NCBI GenBank assembly: GCA_000727475.1
Contig: KL647291.1
Span: 5,627,730 to 5,691,729, forward strand
Reading direction: 5' to 3'
Source of the DNA: Sarcocystis neurona
Lineage: Eukaryota; Apicomplexa; Conoidasida; Eucoccidiorida; Sarcocystidae
DNA: 64,000 bases
The first letter of the stretch is position 1. Every line of letters begins with the position of its first letter. The notes beneath the pieces were generated by a model that saw nothing but the letters and a program-made list of their open reading frames with translations, was not told the DNA's origin and made no database searches. Positions 37,301-49,440 of this stretch are shown in pieces. Made by a program: the position numbers and the translations under genes.

Positions 37301-40300
37301 TTGTTCCCAAATGATAACTTCAAACTTCTGCGCAGATGAATTCCCTGCCTTCTTCCCCAGCGGACACGTGTAACGACAAGCGACGGCGCGTCCTCCACCC
37401 CCACGCATGCAAACAAGCACACGTGTCTGCGTTCAAAAAGCTGCCCGCGGGGAGTTCCCGCTTCTCCTTCACGCAATGTAAGCACCTCTGCAGCAGCAGT
37501 ATTTGCTTCAAGCGCTTGACTGCGCTGCGCCGGGCGTGGAGAGTCACGTCGGGAGCCGCTGCGCACTCGACGCTTTTCGTCGTGCTGCCGCTGCTGCTGC
37601 TGCAACTCGCTGCTGCAACGTTTTGTCGCTGCTACCCCCTGCTTGGGGCTGCTGCTGCTGTTGCTTCTCTGCCCTGCGCTGCGCTGGTGCGTGTGAGGCT
37701 GCTGCTGCGTGTGGGGCCGCTGCTGCGTGTGGGGCTGCTGGAGTCGCCTACTGCGGCTGCTGTCTTTCCTGTAGGCGCTTCTGCTCCTTACCTCTCTCAG
37801 GATCGATATCGTCGTGAGCAGCACGAATATAGAAAATACGAAGGTACATACGGGATCCGCAACCGACCACTCCGGCTTCCACCTATACGCCAACAGCAAC
37901 GTCAGCAGCAGCACTTTTCCCCGTACAGCAGCACTATATATATGCACGTGTCCGGGCCCCGGCACCAGCACGGCCCCACACGTAGCACCGGCATTGGCGG
38001 TGCATATTACAGGAAAGGAACCGGCAGGCGCAGGACTAGCTCAAGTAGGGCAGCAGCAGCAGAGCAGCAAGAGCACATTACCCCGCCTTCTTCCAGCTGC
38101 AGCAAAAGAGGACAACGCACCTGGACAGCTGCAGGAGGTGCACCAGGAGAAGAACGAGTGTGTGGAGTAGCGCCCATGGCAGCAGGCTACGTCGCCCTCG
38201 CCCCGCCCCCGGCATTAACAGCAGCAGCAGCAGCCAAATACGAGTGCTACACTAACAGCGCGCCGCCTGCCAAAGATGTAGCAGCAGCAGCAGCGGCAAA
38301 AGCAGGAAGGGCGCGCCGCCGCGCAGCAGAGCAGTGGCAGTATTAGCAGCCGCACAGGCGGTAGCAGCAGCAGGAGCTCGAACGCATCTCACCAGATGCA
38401 AGTGCAACAATGGCACGAGACTACCGTCGCTACTGCCGCACGTTGACCGTTGCAAAGGGGAAGTCACTTCTCTGAGGCGCACACAGGCCAGTCAAAAGAG
38501 GGGGCGAACGGGAACAGGATATGACTGCCTTGGTCGTACGCATCTGTGTGCACCCGAGACTGCTCACGAAGTATTTCGCTGCAGCACGCCGCCCGTATAT
38601 ACCCGCTCTGCCGTCCACATTTCTGCCAACATGAGACAAATATTGCTCGCTTCTGTTCTTGACGCCCTGCATATAGATTTACCCATATTCTACCTCCCTG
38701 CAAGCGACCAACAGCCGCTCTGTTGCTCCCGTCAACCGCTGCTCCGCTGCATCGCCCCTTCAGACGCCGGTACGCTGTTGGTGCTAATGCGCTGCTGCGG
38801 GTCGTGGGCGCGCAGCCGGTGCTGCCGCGTTCTGGCGGAAGGTCGGGCGTCTAGCATGTTGTTGCCGTGGCAGTGTGGCTGTTGCTGGTTGGCGTTGCAG
38901 CTGACCTGTACGAACGTAATGCTGCTCCGCAGCTCTTCTTCCGGACACACTCCTCTGCCTCTCCTGTTGCTGCGCTGCTGCTTCTTCCGTTTTGATGCTT
39001 CTCTGCAGCTACTTCTTACGCTGCAGCTGCTTCCCTGAATTTCTGAGCCGGAAAGTCACTGCGCCTGCTGCTGCCGGTGCCCCGGAGCCTGTCGTTGCTC
39101 TTGTGACCTTGTGGTGTCGTTGCTGTTGCTGCGTCGGCGCCCCGCTGCTGGTGCGGTTGCTGCTGTTGCTGCGGCTGCATCAAAGCTTCTGCTGCTGCTG
39201 TCGCTTCAAAGCTTTCTGCTGGTCCTGCTGCATCGTAGCTTTCTGCATCACTTGCTGCTGCTTTGAAGCTTCTGGTGGTGCGGCTACGACTTACCAGATA
39301 ACTGCCGACGCGACCATGACGCCGATGTTTTGAAGGAGGTCCCCTAAGGCGTGGATATAGGCGGCACGAAGGTTCATACTTTCGTACTCTCTCTCCACGT
39401 CGTGTTCGTGCTCTTCCAGCCGTACGTACACATCATTTGTAAGCAGGCTGCTGCCAGCGCTGGCTCCACTGCAGGGCCGCACGTGCTGGTGCTGGTGCAG
39501 CATGCTTCTTCCTTCTGCGAACAGCTGCTGCAGCGTGCTGCTGCTGCTGCCCCGGCAGCTGAACGCTGCTGCCTTTCCTCCTGCTGTCGCCTTCACACAT
39601 CCACCAAACGGTTTTTCACCGAGCTCGTGCTGCTGCTGCTGTCGCGTTGCGGCTTCCTGCAGTTGCAACGCATGCGCCGCGTCTCGCTTCGCCGGGGCTC
39701 CTGCAGCCCCAAAAGCCGCTGCAGTAGAGGACCCGTGGTGGTGCGCACAGTGCGCACCGGCCTGCTGCTGCTGCTGCCGCGGCCACCCGTCGCGTGCCTC
39801 CCGCTCCTCACTCCCTGCTGCAGCAGCACCGCCGCTTTTCGGGCAGTCAAAACGACGCACGCAGCCGCCTTCCCCCCCGTCACTTCCGCCGCGTACCACC
39901 GGCTCCAGCTGCTGGTGATGAGGCTCCACCCCGTGCGTCGTCATCGTATCCACGCCCGTTCTCGCTGTTTCCGCTGCTGTTGATGTCAGAGCCCCGTCAG
40001 TGCCGGCCCCGGCATTCTTCGCGGCGGCGTCACTCTCGCCGACGCAGTTTTGTTGCTCCCTGTTGCTGGCGAGCACAACCATTTCCTCCTGGTGCGGCTG
40101 CAGGTGGCGCTGCATCTGCTGCTGCTGTTGCTGCTGGTGCTGCAGCAGCCGCGTCGCGGGGGACGCCGGCGGGCTGATCGGCGGCAACGCATGCATGTGC
40201 GGGCTTTTTCTGCGGGTTCCGCCGGCGGGGACCTGGAGCCGGGACCCCGCACACCCACCTCCACCGCAGCAACCCAGGAACCCGCTTTTCTTCCGACAGA

Positions 40301-43300
40301 ACTCGAGACTCGCTGCTGCTCCGTCGACGCCTGCGAGAAGCCCGTCCGCAGTAGCAGCGGTGGTGGGAGGAGAGCCCGGAGGCAGGAGAAGCGCCGCGCG
40401 CGGAGAACCAGCACTGCCCTCTACAGCAGCAGTTGCCGCACCAACATCCGCAGACGCGCGGGGGGAATGGGCGTGCGCATGCACGTGGCCTATCCCGTGG
40501 GAATGCACCTGTAGAATATGTGTCATAAACAGGTTGGCGAGCGTGCCGAAGAACGCGGTGCCGAACATCAGGCGCCCGTCGACCGCCGGCGGCGAGAAGA
40601 AGCGTCCGCAAGCCGCGTACAGCAGGAAGGCCGTCAGCAGCCATATCAAAATCACCGACAACAGCGCTCCCAAGATTTCTGCCCGGTGATACCCGAACGA
40701 CATGGACGGATTGCCCCGCAGCTCTGATACCCACAACGCAAACAAGCTGCACACCAGCCACACACACACGCACTCGCAGTTGTAGCAGCAGCAGCATACG
40801 TATCCCATGCGTAACAACGACGCTCAAGAAACGGCGGCACACAGCAACACCTCGCACGCAGCAGGACCCCACACGCCGCAGGAGCACCTCGCACACAGCA
40901 GGACCTCGCCAACAGCAGCACCCCGCACGCAGCAAGACCCCGTCAGCGGCAGGACCTCGCCAGCAGCAGCACCCCCCACGCAGCAGCACCACCTAGGACC
41001 CCGGGACATCCCAGCACGCAGCAGCCGTGGTAGTCGCACACCGCGTGCAGCAGCAGAACTACACGCCGAGCGGGAGACATCCGGCACACACACGGAGACG
41101 CCGCACGCACGTCACACCGGAACGTCGGACTCAAACCGAGACGCGAGACACCCCGCACAGAGACGCAGCGTCGGATGCGCCACACGCACACCGCTCTCCA
41201 CACGGGAGAAACTCGGTCATTTGCCAAGCAGCAGCAGCGTGAGCACCTTCGGCTCGCGGCAGCACCCGCACGCCCACCTCGCAAGCAGCTGCGCGGGTTC
41301 TTCCTGCAGAGGGCAGGCGTACAGACACGTGCCTCCTTTACGACTATACGCGGCAGCCATACACACAGACCTATTGGAACACGCCTCTCTCTTTTTCTCT
41401 TAGCATGCATCCCCGACACGTCGCAGGGGCTTGTACAGTGAAGAGAGCAGTACACACAATATGTCCGCCTGCAGAACACACACACGCACATATATATTCT
41501 GCAGACCCCTACAAAAAGTTGTACACACGCACATACGGGTACATATATATATATTTACGTTCAAGTCTATCCATGTGCACAACTGAACCGCAGAAGGCAA
41601 GGGAGCCTGTTTTTGTGTTTTCTCTTTTCCCTTCGCTGTCTGATCTGCGGCTCCTTCGCCCGACGGCGCTTCACGTCGAGAACCCTCCAGCACAGGACAG
41701 CAGGTGCGCCACAGCCCTCCACGCGCCATTTGGTATACGCGGCGGCCTCACGCACCTGATCATATCCATACGATAACAGTCTGCATGCGAAGAGACATGC
41801 ATGCGCAAAACACGTATAAAGACGCCCCTACGTGCTCCTAGTACATGCGTACCTGCACTTCTTCTGCTTCTGCTTCCTATCAAACGGAACATATACTCTC
41901 TTTTAGGTTCAGATATCTATACATTCACAGACGCGGGACAGAAACACGCACGCATACGTATATATACCTACATGTCCATACGTACACGTACGCATGTATA
42001 CGCAGACACTAAAGAACACATACACACACATATATGCACTTATCCACTAGTAAATATATATACATATACATATATATATACACACATTGACGCATACACT
42101 TACATATATACATACACATATATACATATATATATGGACGCATCCAGTAGTCAATATACATACATACGTGCATATACACATGTACGCATGTATACATATA
42201 CATCCACACGTTTACGTGTATGTCCGCATCCAGCAGTACATACATACACGGCTACATATACCCACGATGTACATACATATATACACACATTCGTACACTT
42301 ACGTATATGCACGCATCCACGAGTAAACATAGCTACACGTACATATATTTACATATGTATGCATGCACGCATCAAGCGTAGACATGCGTGCGCAGATAAA
42401 TCCACACGTCGCCATATAGAAGTCCACGTACGTCTTCTTCGCCAGTGTCTCGTCCCCACAGTATTCTTCATCCCAGTCTTTCGACGGAGAAACGGACGGA
42501 GCGTCGCATGCAGAAGAGACGGAGAAAAACAGGGTGAGGCCAGTCGGTCTGCAGACGTACCTGATGAGGAAGGCGCAGAGGTCAGAGAGGAGATGGGAAG
42601 CGTCAGTCATCAGAGCGAGAGAATTGGCAGCAAAACCGGCGACAACTTCAACGACCATAAACACGCAGCAGACGGCGGAGGCAGTGAGGAGCTTCTGTCT
42701 CGCGCGTTGCGACCCCACACTTCTTCTTCGCGGCTCTTCCTGCTCTGCAGGCTCGGGACTGCTGCTGCTTCCTTCTTCGGTTCCTCCTCCTGCTGCTCCT
42801 TCTCCTTCGCCGCTACTGCTGCTGCTGCAGCAGCGCAGCAGCAGTCCCGCGCCTCCGCTCGGCTGGCCGCCGCCCCCGCCTTTGTTCTGGAAGAAGCGGA
42901 GGCTGCCGCTGCAGCAGGTGTTTCTGCTGCTGCTGCTGCTTCTTCTTCGCCAGCCGTCGCTCTCGACGCCGGATGCTGTTGCTGCTACTGCTGCCGCAGG
43001 ACGGTCCTCCCCGGAATACGCCCAGCAGCTCCTTGTTGAGGACGCCGTGCAGCAGTTGGCTGTGGCTGGCGTCAGGCTGTTGCTGCTGCTGCAGCTCTGC
43101 TGCCGCTGCCCACACACTCCGCGCCCTCCCGCCAGCAACGACGCATGCTCCTCTTCCCCTCCCGCCCAACCCTGCTGCTGCTGTGCCACCGCCGCCGCCG
43201 CCGCACTGGTGCTGCTGTTTTTCACGTCCCCTTTGCTGTTCCTGTGCTCGCTGCTCCTGCCGCATTGGTGCCAGACAGACGACGCAGAAGCCCGTCGCCC

Positions 43301-44974
43301 TGTTGCAGCGTCTACTGCAGGTGCTGTAGCCCCTGGACTCGAACACGTAACAGCAGCAGCAGCACCAGCGGAAGCAAACTCTCCTCCTCCTCCTCTTGTT
43401 GCACGGGAGGCGAGGAAGGGCAACACAGGCGTTTCCTTCGGCGTGCAGTTCCGCAGTTGCAACTCTCTGCGACTTCTGCTGCTGCTGCGAAGTGCGCCGC
43501 TTGCAGAAGAGGACGGCGCGGCTGCCCCCTTCCACTCAGAAGACTCCGCGTTGCTGTTGTTGCTGCTGCCTCGTCTTGTGTGGCTCCTGCTGCAGCAGCC
43601 GCTGCTGCTGTTGCACGTGCTGCTGCTGCTATTGCATATCTTGCCCGCGGTGGCACGCTCCCCTCCACTGCTGTCGAACTCTTGGAGAAGCTGCAACGCT
43701 TCCGCCGACCCCCCGCAGGACCCCCTGCCGCCACTCCCTGGACGACGCTGCTGCTGCGGCGACCTGCCGTTCCGTGTGTGGGGCGTGCTGGCCCCCGCTG
43801 TTGCTGCTGCTTCTTCTTCATCCATCAACAACTGCTGGCTCGTCTGAGTACAGCCGTTCCTCATATCCCACGGGTAGCGCAAGTCCGCAAGCCGCATCTT
43901 CTTGCTACGATTCCTTCTGCGTTGGCAGTTTCCGTCCGTAAAAAAGTCGCATCTGTTGCTGCAGTTCCTATTCCTCTCCCTGTTCTCGTCAGAACAGCTG
44001 CTGTCGTTCGCCTCCTGGTCGTCCTGCATGCCCCACGCAGCTCTGTTCAACCGCGGCGGATCGACGCTATCCGCCGTTTGCGTGACTAGCTGCTCGTCGA
44101 GCTGGTCCTGTTGCTGCTCGTCCTGCCGCCTCGGGATCTCACACGCGAGCTGCTGCTTCGCGGAGACGCCGGAGAGGTGGAGGGCAGTGCAGCTGTCGGC
44201 CCTGCTTAAAGAAAGTGCCGTGCTGCTGTCAGGCAGAAGCTCAGCCTCGGCGCTGCTGCTGGCTTCACCGGCGGTGCTTCCACTGCGGCAGTGCTTGAGG
44301 CTGCTAGAGGCGGTATGATTGGTGCTGTCCTCTTTTTTACTGCTGTAGCGCTCGTTGCTGCTGCTGCCCTCCTTGTTGCTGCCGTAGCACTCCTTACTGC
44401 TGCTGTAGCACTCTTTGTTGCTGCTCTTTGCGGCACTGGTGGACATCTGGCCGGCGTGTCTGCTGCCCTTGCTGCTGCGCGTGCACGCCGGGGGGTGACG
44501 GGCCGTGCCGCTGCTCTTGCTCACTCCGTTGATGTGCTGTGTTGCTGCACCAGCCGCAGGGGCACCGCTCGTGCGGGGAAAGTCGTTTGCCTGGGTTTGC
44601 TGCAGGCCGGGCTCGGCACTTGCTGCTACAAGCTGCACGCCGGAAGAAGCTCCTGAGGGAGCAGCTGCAGCAGCAGCTTGTCTCTCTCCGGGCAACTCCG
44701 CAGCCAACATACTGCGAGCGGCAGCAGCAGCTGCTACACGGTGGGACGAGACGTAGGGAGACGACTTTCTCTTGGCGGAGCCTGACTGAGACACTTCGAC
44801 TGCTGCTGCGGATGCTGGATCTGCTGCTGTGCCTGGTCCACCTCCTGCATGTGGGGTTGCTGCTGTTGCTTCTTCTCCCGGAGCCGCGGAAGAGGAGGAG
44901 GCCAAGGGGGACCGCGTGTCCTGCTGCTGCTCTCGCACACCCGCGCCGCTGCTGCGCTTGCTGCGGCGAGCCAT
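34380..44974 (-). CDS. ZNT: ZnT-type zinc transporter (cation diffusion facilitator), 5 exons
   Basis: Predicted to move Zn2+ out of the cytosol by proton exchange. Exons on the - strand: 42561-44974, 39295-40746, 37792-37882, 35573-35729, 34380-34519; phases match throughout, giving 1417 residues. The ATG at 44974 sits in tcgcaATGG; the frame is open further upstream but shows no earlier ATG. Residues 1-755 are Ser/Asn/Ala-rich. TM1-TM2 are at 761-804 with H794-LLS-D798. Exon 2 gives LFALWVSELRGNP, FGYHRAEILGALLSVI (TM3) and TM4, then HSHGIGHVHAHAHS, a loop of over 300 residues, and TM5 with H1270-ALG-D1274. Exon 3 holds WKPEWSVADPVCTFVFSIFV (TM6). Exon 4 holds LMEGTPLGVD and VHDLHVWSLSVGHPSLACHL of the C-terminal domain. 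HxxxD in both TM2 and TM5 fits zinc-specific members. The last exon (ending HVSYGVVQLCASYIC) is the least certain. Confidence 0.88.
35730..37791 (-). other. Transporter intron 3
   Basis: This intron of about 2.06 kb (gtaagg...gtgtgcag on the - strand) holds a CTG cluster with a tgcgtgtggggctgc-type short direct repeat at about 37690-37745. CA and TA tracts lie near 36395-36420 and 37070-37105, with otherwise unremarkable sequence. The reading QPHTQQRPHTQQQ on the - strand is a product of that repeat. Confidence 0.7.
37883..39294 (-). other. Transporter intron 2
   Basis: The intron of about 1.4 kb starts with gtaagt just after the codons for AVI and ends tggcgtatag. It contains GCA arrays at about 38220-38365 and CTG-rich DNA at 38960-39290. 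The + frame 37336-38346 is open for 336 codons but only reflects antisense exon and triplet composition. Confidence 0.7.
40747..42560 (-). other. Transporter intron 1 with two repeat blocks
   Basis: The intron of about 1.8 kb begins gtacgt after LCAFLI and ends gtgtgcag. It has a GC-rich block (40825-41010) with the direct repeat ggacctcgcc at 40901 and 40952 amid cagcagcaccccncacgcagca units. It also has a TA/CA-rich minisatellite at 42030-42390. Confidence 0.75.
42030..42390. repeat. Minisatellite in transporter intron 1
   Basis: A core like cgcatccagtagtaaa recurs near 42036, 42137, 42222, 42309 and 42365 (spacing about 101, 85, 87 and 55). The cores are separated by TA/CA microsatellite sequence. 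It is an intronic relative, in design, of the repeats at 3.4, 52.3 and 56.0 kb. Confidence 0.7.
44330..44435 (-). repeat. Short coding tandem repeat in transporter exon 1
   Basis: A 24-27-bp unit repeats within the exon and encodes SSNKECY, SSSKECY, GSNKEGS, SSNERY, SSKKEDS. This adds a hydrophilic, Lys/Glu/Ser repeat to the predicted cytosolic N-terminus of the transporter. Confidence 0.75.
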
Positions 44975-47900
44975 TGCGATGTGGCAGCCGGTGCAGCAGG
45001 CTGAGAAGCAGCAGCAGCGAAGAGCAGCAGGAAGAGCCGCACAACAGCAGAGACGGAGGAGGAGCACAGGCAGCAGCAGCAAACGGCAAGAAAACGATCC
45101 CCACACACGCGGCAGAAAGAGCAGCCGTGCCGCAGCAGCAACAGCACAGTGGGCGAGTCGCCCGTTCCGTACAGGAACGACGCGAAAAAAAAGTAGCAGT
45201 GCTCTTCAACTTCAGCACCAGGAGCAGCAGGTCTCGTCGTGCCCAGCAAAAAGCATCGCCTTCCCCGAGCTGCTGCGTCATCCAAGACGTAGTACGAAGC
45301 ACGCACGCCTCGCCAGCACGCCTCAACTTCTCCCTCACCTACACAGAACTCGCCACACATATCTACACATATGTATACCCACCCCCTTCCCGGCGTATAT
45401 GTCTCGTTTTCTCGTATATCCACGCATTCACATGTATGGCCGTCCCTCGGTTTCTACGTTACAGAGAACGAGCTTGAAGTCGACAAGGAAGAAGAAGAGG
45501 CGCGTGAGACCGCTAGCTACCTTACACCACGTGGCAGCAGGCAGAACCCTGTGGAAGTGGGCGTGCGTGTGAAGCCAGCAAGACAGACAAAAGAAAAAGA
45601 TTCTTCCCACGTCTATCCCCAGGGAGATATCCACACCGAGGAGGTCACGCGTTCCTATTTTAACACCATGGCGAAGACCCAGGGACGTACAGAAGCAAAC
45701 TCGCGCGCGGGGCACACCTGTACTGCGCAGAAAAGAAGTACGCGTGTCGACGGAGTTTCCCTCCTTTTCAGCCTGTGGAGAGACCGATACACACGTCTGC
45801 GGAGGTCGACACCTGGAATACTCTGGCATTCTTGCCGTGGTGCGCGGTTGGTCAACACTTTCCTGCGTCGTGACTGGAGGAGCCGCTGCACCCGAGGCCA
45901 CAGCGGCAGAGGTAGCGAAGCAGCAGCAGAGATGAAGGCAGCAGCCGTCTGCAGCGCAGGAAGACGACGGAGCAGCAACCACACAAGCACGTGGCAGTGC
46001 GCAAGATGCGTCGAGATTGTGGCGGCAAAAGTTTGCCTTGGCGCCGCGCGGACACTGGAGAAACTGCAGCAGCAGTAGTGGCCGCAGGCAGGAAATGCAT
46101 GCAGACACGCGCTGGAGCTGGTGTTTCCCGCACGGCAGCAGCAAAACGTCTTGCAGCTGGTGACTTCACAGGCCAGACGGACACGCACGCAGCAGCAGCA
46201 GTCTTAACAGAGGTGCGCGTTCTCCTGCAGGGCTGCTGCTGGTTCTGTTCTGCGCCGTCACCGCGCCGCTTGCGACGAAGGGTCAGCTGCTGGTGCTGTT
46301 GGTGCTGCTGCTGAGGGAGAGAAAAGAGAGGCGTCCGGGGGCACCAGCTGACCTCTATAGCCAACGACCAGCGACGCTCTGGGGCACCAAACGTAGCAGG
46401 CCTCCGTCAGCAAATGTTTCTCAGTAGGGAGCAGCCAGCACCGTTCCACTGCTGCCGTCTGGGAGCGTGTAGGCGCTGTGTGGCTGCTGCTGATCGACTG
46501 CAGAAAGACGCGTGGTGCACAGACGCCCGGGAGCAGCAACAGCACTGCAGACGAACATGGCCAGCGGCAGCGCGACGCCGCGGAGCGGCAGCAGCAGCAG
46601 GAGCCGCTGCAGCAGGTTGCAGGGCCGCGCCACGAGGTGCAAAGCTAGAACCCGCAGAGTTTCACGCAGCATGCGGCGGTTATACGCCGAAACGGGTCGC
46701 AGTATCAACAGCAGCACGTGTGAGCACACCTTCAGCCCTGCGGCAGCAGCCGGTGAAAGAAAATGCGTCAGCGCCACGTCAGAGAAACAGTACTGTCGCC
46801 CATACGAGTCACGCGTAGCGTCACCAGCTGAGCTGCGGTGGATGCGCGGCAGAGGGCAGGAGAGACGCAGCAAAAAAGGAGGCCTGCTGTGCACTTCAGG
46901 GCACGAGCGGGGTGGGTAGCAGCAACAGCAAGGACGCCGCGCCGAGCTGCAGCACAGGGTCCTCTCCTGCAGCAGAGGCGTCCGCAACGGCGGTCCTCGA
47001 ACTGGAAGGACAGCGCCAGGCCGTCGCTCGGGCAGCAGTGCAGCAGCAAGCGCAGAGGTAGTTTGTTCACCGCGCGCAGCCAGCACAAAGAAGAAGAAGA
47101 ACAGCTGAACGTGCTCGACGCGCCGCAGCAACACAGCCAGGCGCACCGCCACCACCACCCCACGCAGAGCAAAAGAACGGCTTCTGACGTGCCTGGCGAC
47201 AGCGGCGGCACTGCAGAAAATGCAGGAGGGGTGGGTGGTGCCTTGCGGAAGAGAATTGTACCAGTACGGAAAGAAGCAAGAAAAGAGCTGCAAGTGCAGT
47301 CGTGGCAGCGCAGCACCAGCAACGCCGCGCCGGCCGCGGCGGCCGCAGCAGCAACAGCGCCGCCCGCGGCACCGCCGCTCCTCTACGGACACACAACACA
47401 CCGCCACGACTCGCGCGAGAACTGCAGGAAAAGCAGCAGCAAGCGTACCTACTACGCCGAGCACTCGCACAAAGGTACTGTACTACGCAGGACCAGTGCT
47501 GAAGTGCTCTTTAACGACAAAGCACGCGGACGGATGCGCCGCCGTCCGTCAGCCTAGGTGCTTCTCGTCTTGGCGGTGCAACTGCTGCGATGGCGACTCC
47601 TGCCAGCGCTGCTGCTGTTTGTAACGCTTGCCGGTGCTCGAAACGCGTCCGAAAGTAGCACTGCTGTTCTGGCGCGCCGTAGAGGCCGCCTGCTGTTGCG
47701 CTGCCGGCAGCTGGCGCACTCGTGGCCCCCGTAGTGCGCTTCGTCATGTTGCCGCGGCGGTGCGGTGCTGTTCGTAAGAGGCCGCAGGCGACCGTTGCTC
47801 GTCTTCTGCACGAGCGTTGCGGCTGGACCCCACCTGCTGCTGCGACTCCGTGGTCGCTCTGTCGCCCGCGCTGCCCCGGTGTAGCTGCGACTGCACCTTG

Positions 47901-48990
47901 GGCTGGCATCAATTCTTCTTGCCTGGTGGCAGCAGCACGTACGCAGGCGCAGCAGCATCATCACCTGCTGAGCCGGGCAGTCGCACGGCCACAACTGCAG
48001 CTGCCGCACGCAGCAGCACACCAAGACCCGCAGCAGCAGCGGCAGCCCCCTTCGCTCCTCGCCATCCCCCAGTAAAAAGCGCGCGACAGTGCGCCGCAGC
48101 ACCATTGCCAGCAGAAACCGTAGGACGCAGACTCCGAAAGTGTGCCGGCTGCAGCTGTAGCAACTGCAGCAGCAGCAGCTAAAGTAGCCAGCCAGCCTCC
48201 ACTCGCGCACTCACGAGAGTAAGGACCAGTCGAACGAGCACTGCGCCTACAACAAGAGACGACAGCCGTTCTCGTCAGTTTCCTACACCCCACCAACAGG
48301 TGCTGCTGCACACGCCCCAGTGCAATGCTGACGGAACGGCTATCGGCCGCACCAGCACAACGACACGTAACAGAGCCGCAGGCGCCGCTGGGAACGCACT
48401 TGATCCACTGGCAGAGCACACCCCGTGCATATATACATATATATATGTATATATATATATACGTAGGAGAGGTATGGGGTCAGCAGCCCGAGCAACAGCG
48501 CGCCAGAGCAGCAGCAGCTGCACTCCTACTTGCACACGCCACCCCATATGTATTATTATTCGATAGCGGGCTGCAACAAAAGCTCGAGGGAAAAAGCAGA
48601 GCGCACCCCCCACCACAAGAGCGACCCCGTGGAACCGCAGCAGCCGTGGCAGCAGCAGGCCAGCGAAAGATCCGAGTGAGCAGCACACTCCCAGCAGCGT
48701 AAACTGCAGCAACGGCAGCACCCACCACGCGCACAACAGCAGCTGGCGCAACAGCCACACTTTCTTTCTCTCTCTCTTTCTCTCTGTGTGCCTCTCTTGC
48801 TCAGCATTGGCCCAACCACATACAATCATCAGCTGGACCAGGAGTAGCAGAAGCACCAAGTACCGTCCCAGAGAGAGAGACCCAACGGAGGAACGCACAC
48901 TCACTGCAGCACAAGCACAGCAGAAACAATTGTCCTCCGTAGAGCCACATGCAGCTAGTATTACGCTTACAGTAATAAGCACGACGTTTA
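44975..48990. other. Spacer between the divergent transporter and FEN1 genes, left part
   Basis: The spacer is GC-rich with interrupted CAG triplets. Long open frames overlap on both strands, for example + 45371-46078 (235 codons), + 46838-47557 (239 codons) and - 46421-47470 (349 codons). None has a recognisable motif, and they conflict with each other. A small - frame from an ATG near 47756 (MTKRTTGATSAPAAG start) to 47511 has a fair start context but no homology I can name. I leave all uncalled. Confidence 0.4.
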
Positions 48991-49191
48991 TGTGCTTCCT
49001 GATTTTCCTGTCGTCCTCCCATCCCCCCACTTTCTTCCGTGCAGGCGAGTTCAACACTGCGTCTGTTGCTCCCTGTCTTTCTCGTGCGCTATCGACGGGG
49101 ACGCGTCTCTGCTGTGGCTGCTGTCTGCGTATCTGTTCTACCTCCTGCCTGTCGCTGTTGAAGAGGCAGCATACACGGCGCCGCGGCACAC

Positions 49192-49440
49192 GCAGCACCA
49201 GCAGCAGCAGCAAAAGCAGCAGCAGCGCCAGCAGCAAAAGCACCAGCAGCAGCAGCAAAAGCAGCAGCAGCAGCGGCAGCAAAAGCAGCAGCAGCAGCCA
49301 AAGCAGCAACAGCAGCAGCAAAAGCGTGATCAGCGGGAGCAGCAGCAAGAGCAACAGCAGCAGCAGCAGGAAAAGCAGTAGCAACAGCAGCAGCAGCAAA
49401 AGCACCGGCAACAGCAGGGGCAGTAGAAGCATGTGCAGCA
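49192..49440. repeat. CAG/CAA array, intergenic
   Basis: About 250 bases of cagcagcagcaaaagcagcag-type repeats lie here. The + frames give Gln/Lys, Ser/Lys or Ala. The - frame gives a 60-residue Leu run within the ORF 48275-49681. No flanking unique coding sequence supports a gene, so I treat it as an intergenic repeat. Confidence 0.8.

Noticed and set aside
41801..43039. 412-codon + frame
   Set aside because: It runs antisense through transporter intron 1 and the end of exon 1, starting in the TA/CA minisatellite. It has no domain.
44975..45106. Upstream extension of the transporter N-terminus, resembling a signal peptide
   Set aside because: It begins with GTG, not ATG, and its hydrophobic Leu/Cys stretch comes from CTG repeats. 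The ATG at 44974 has a better context.
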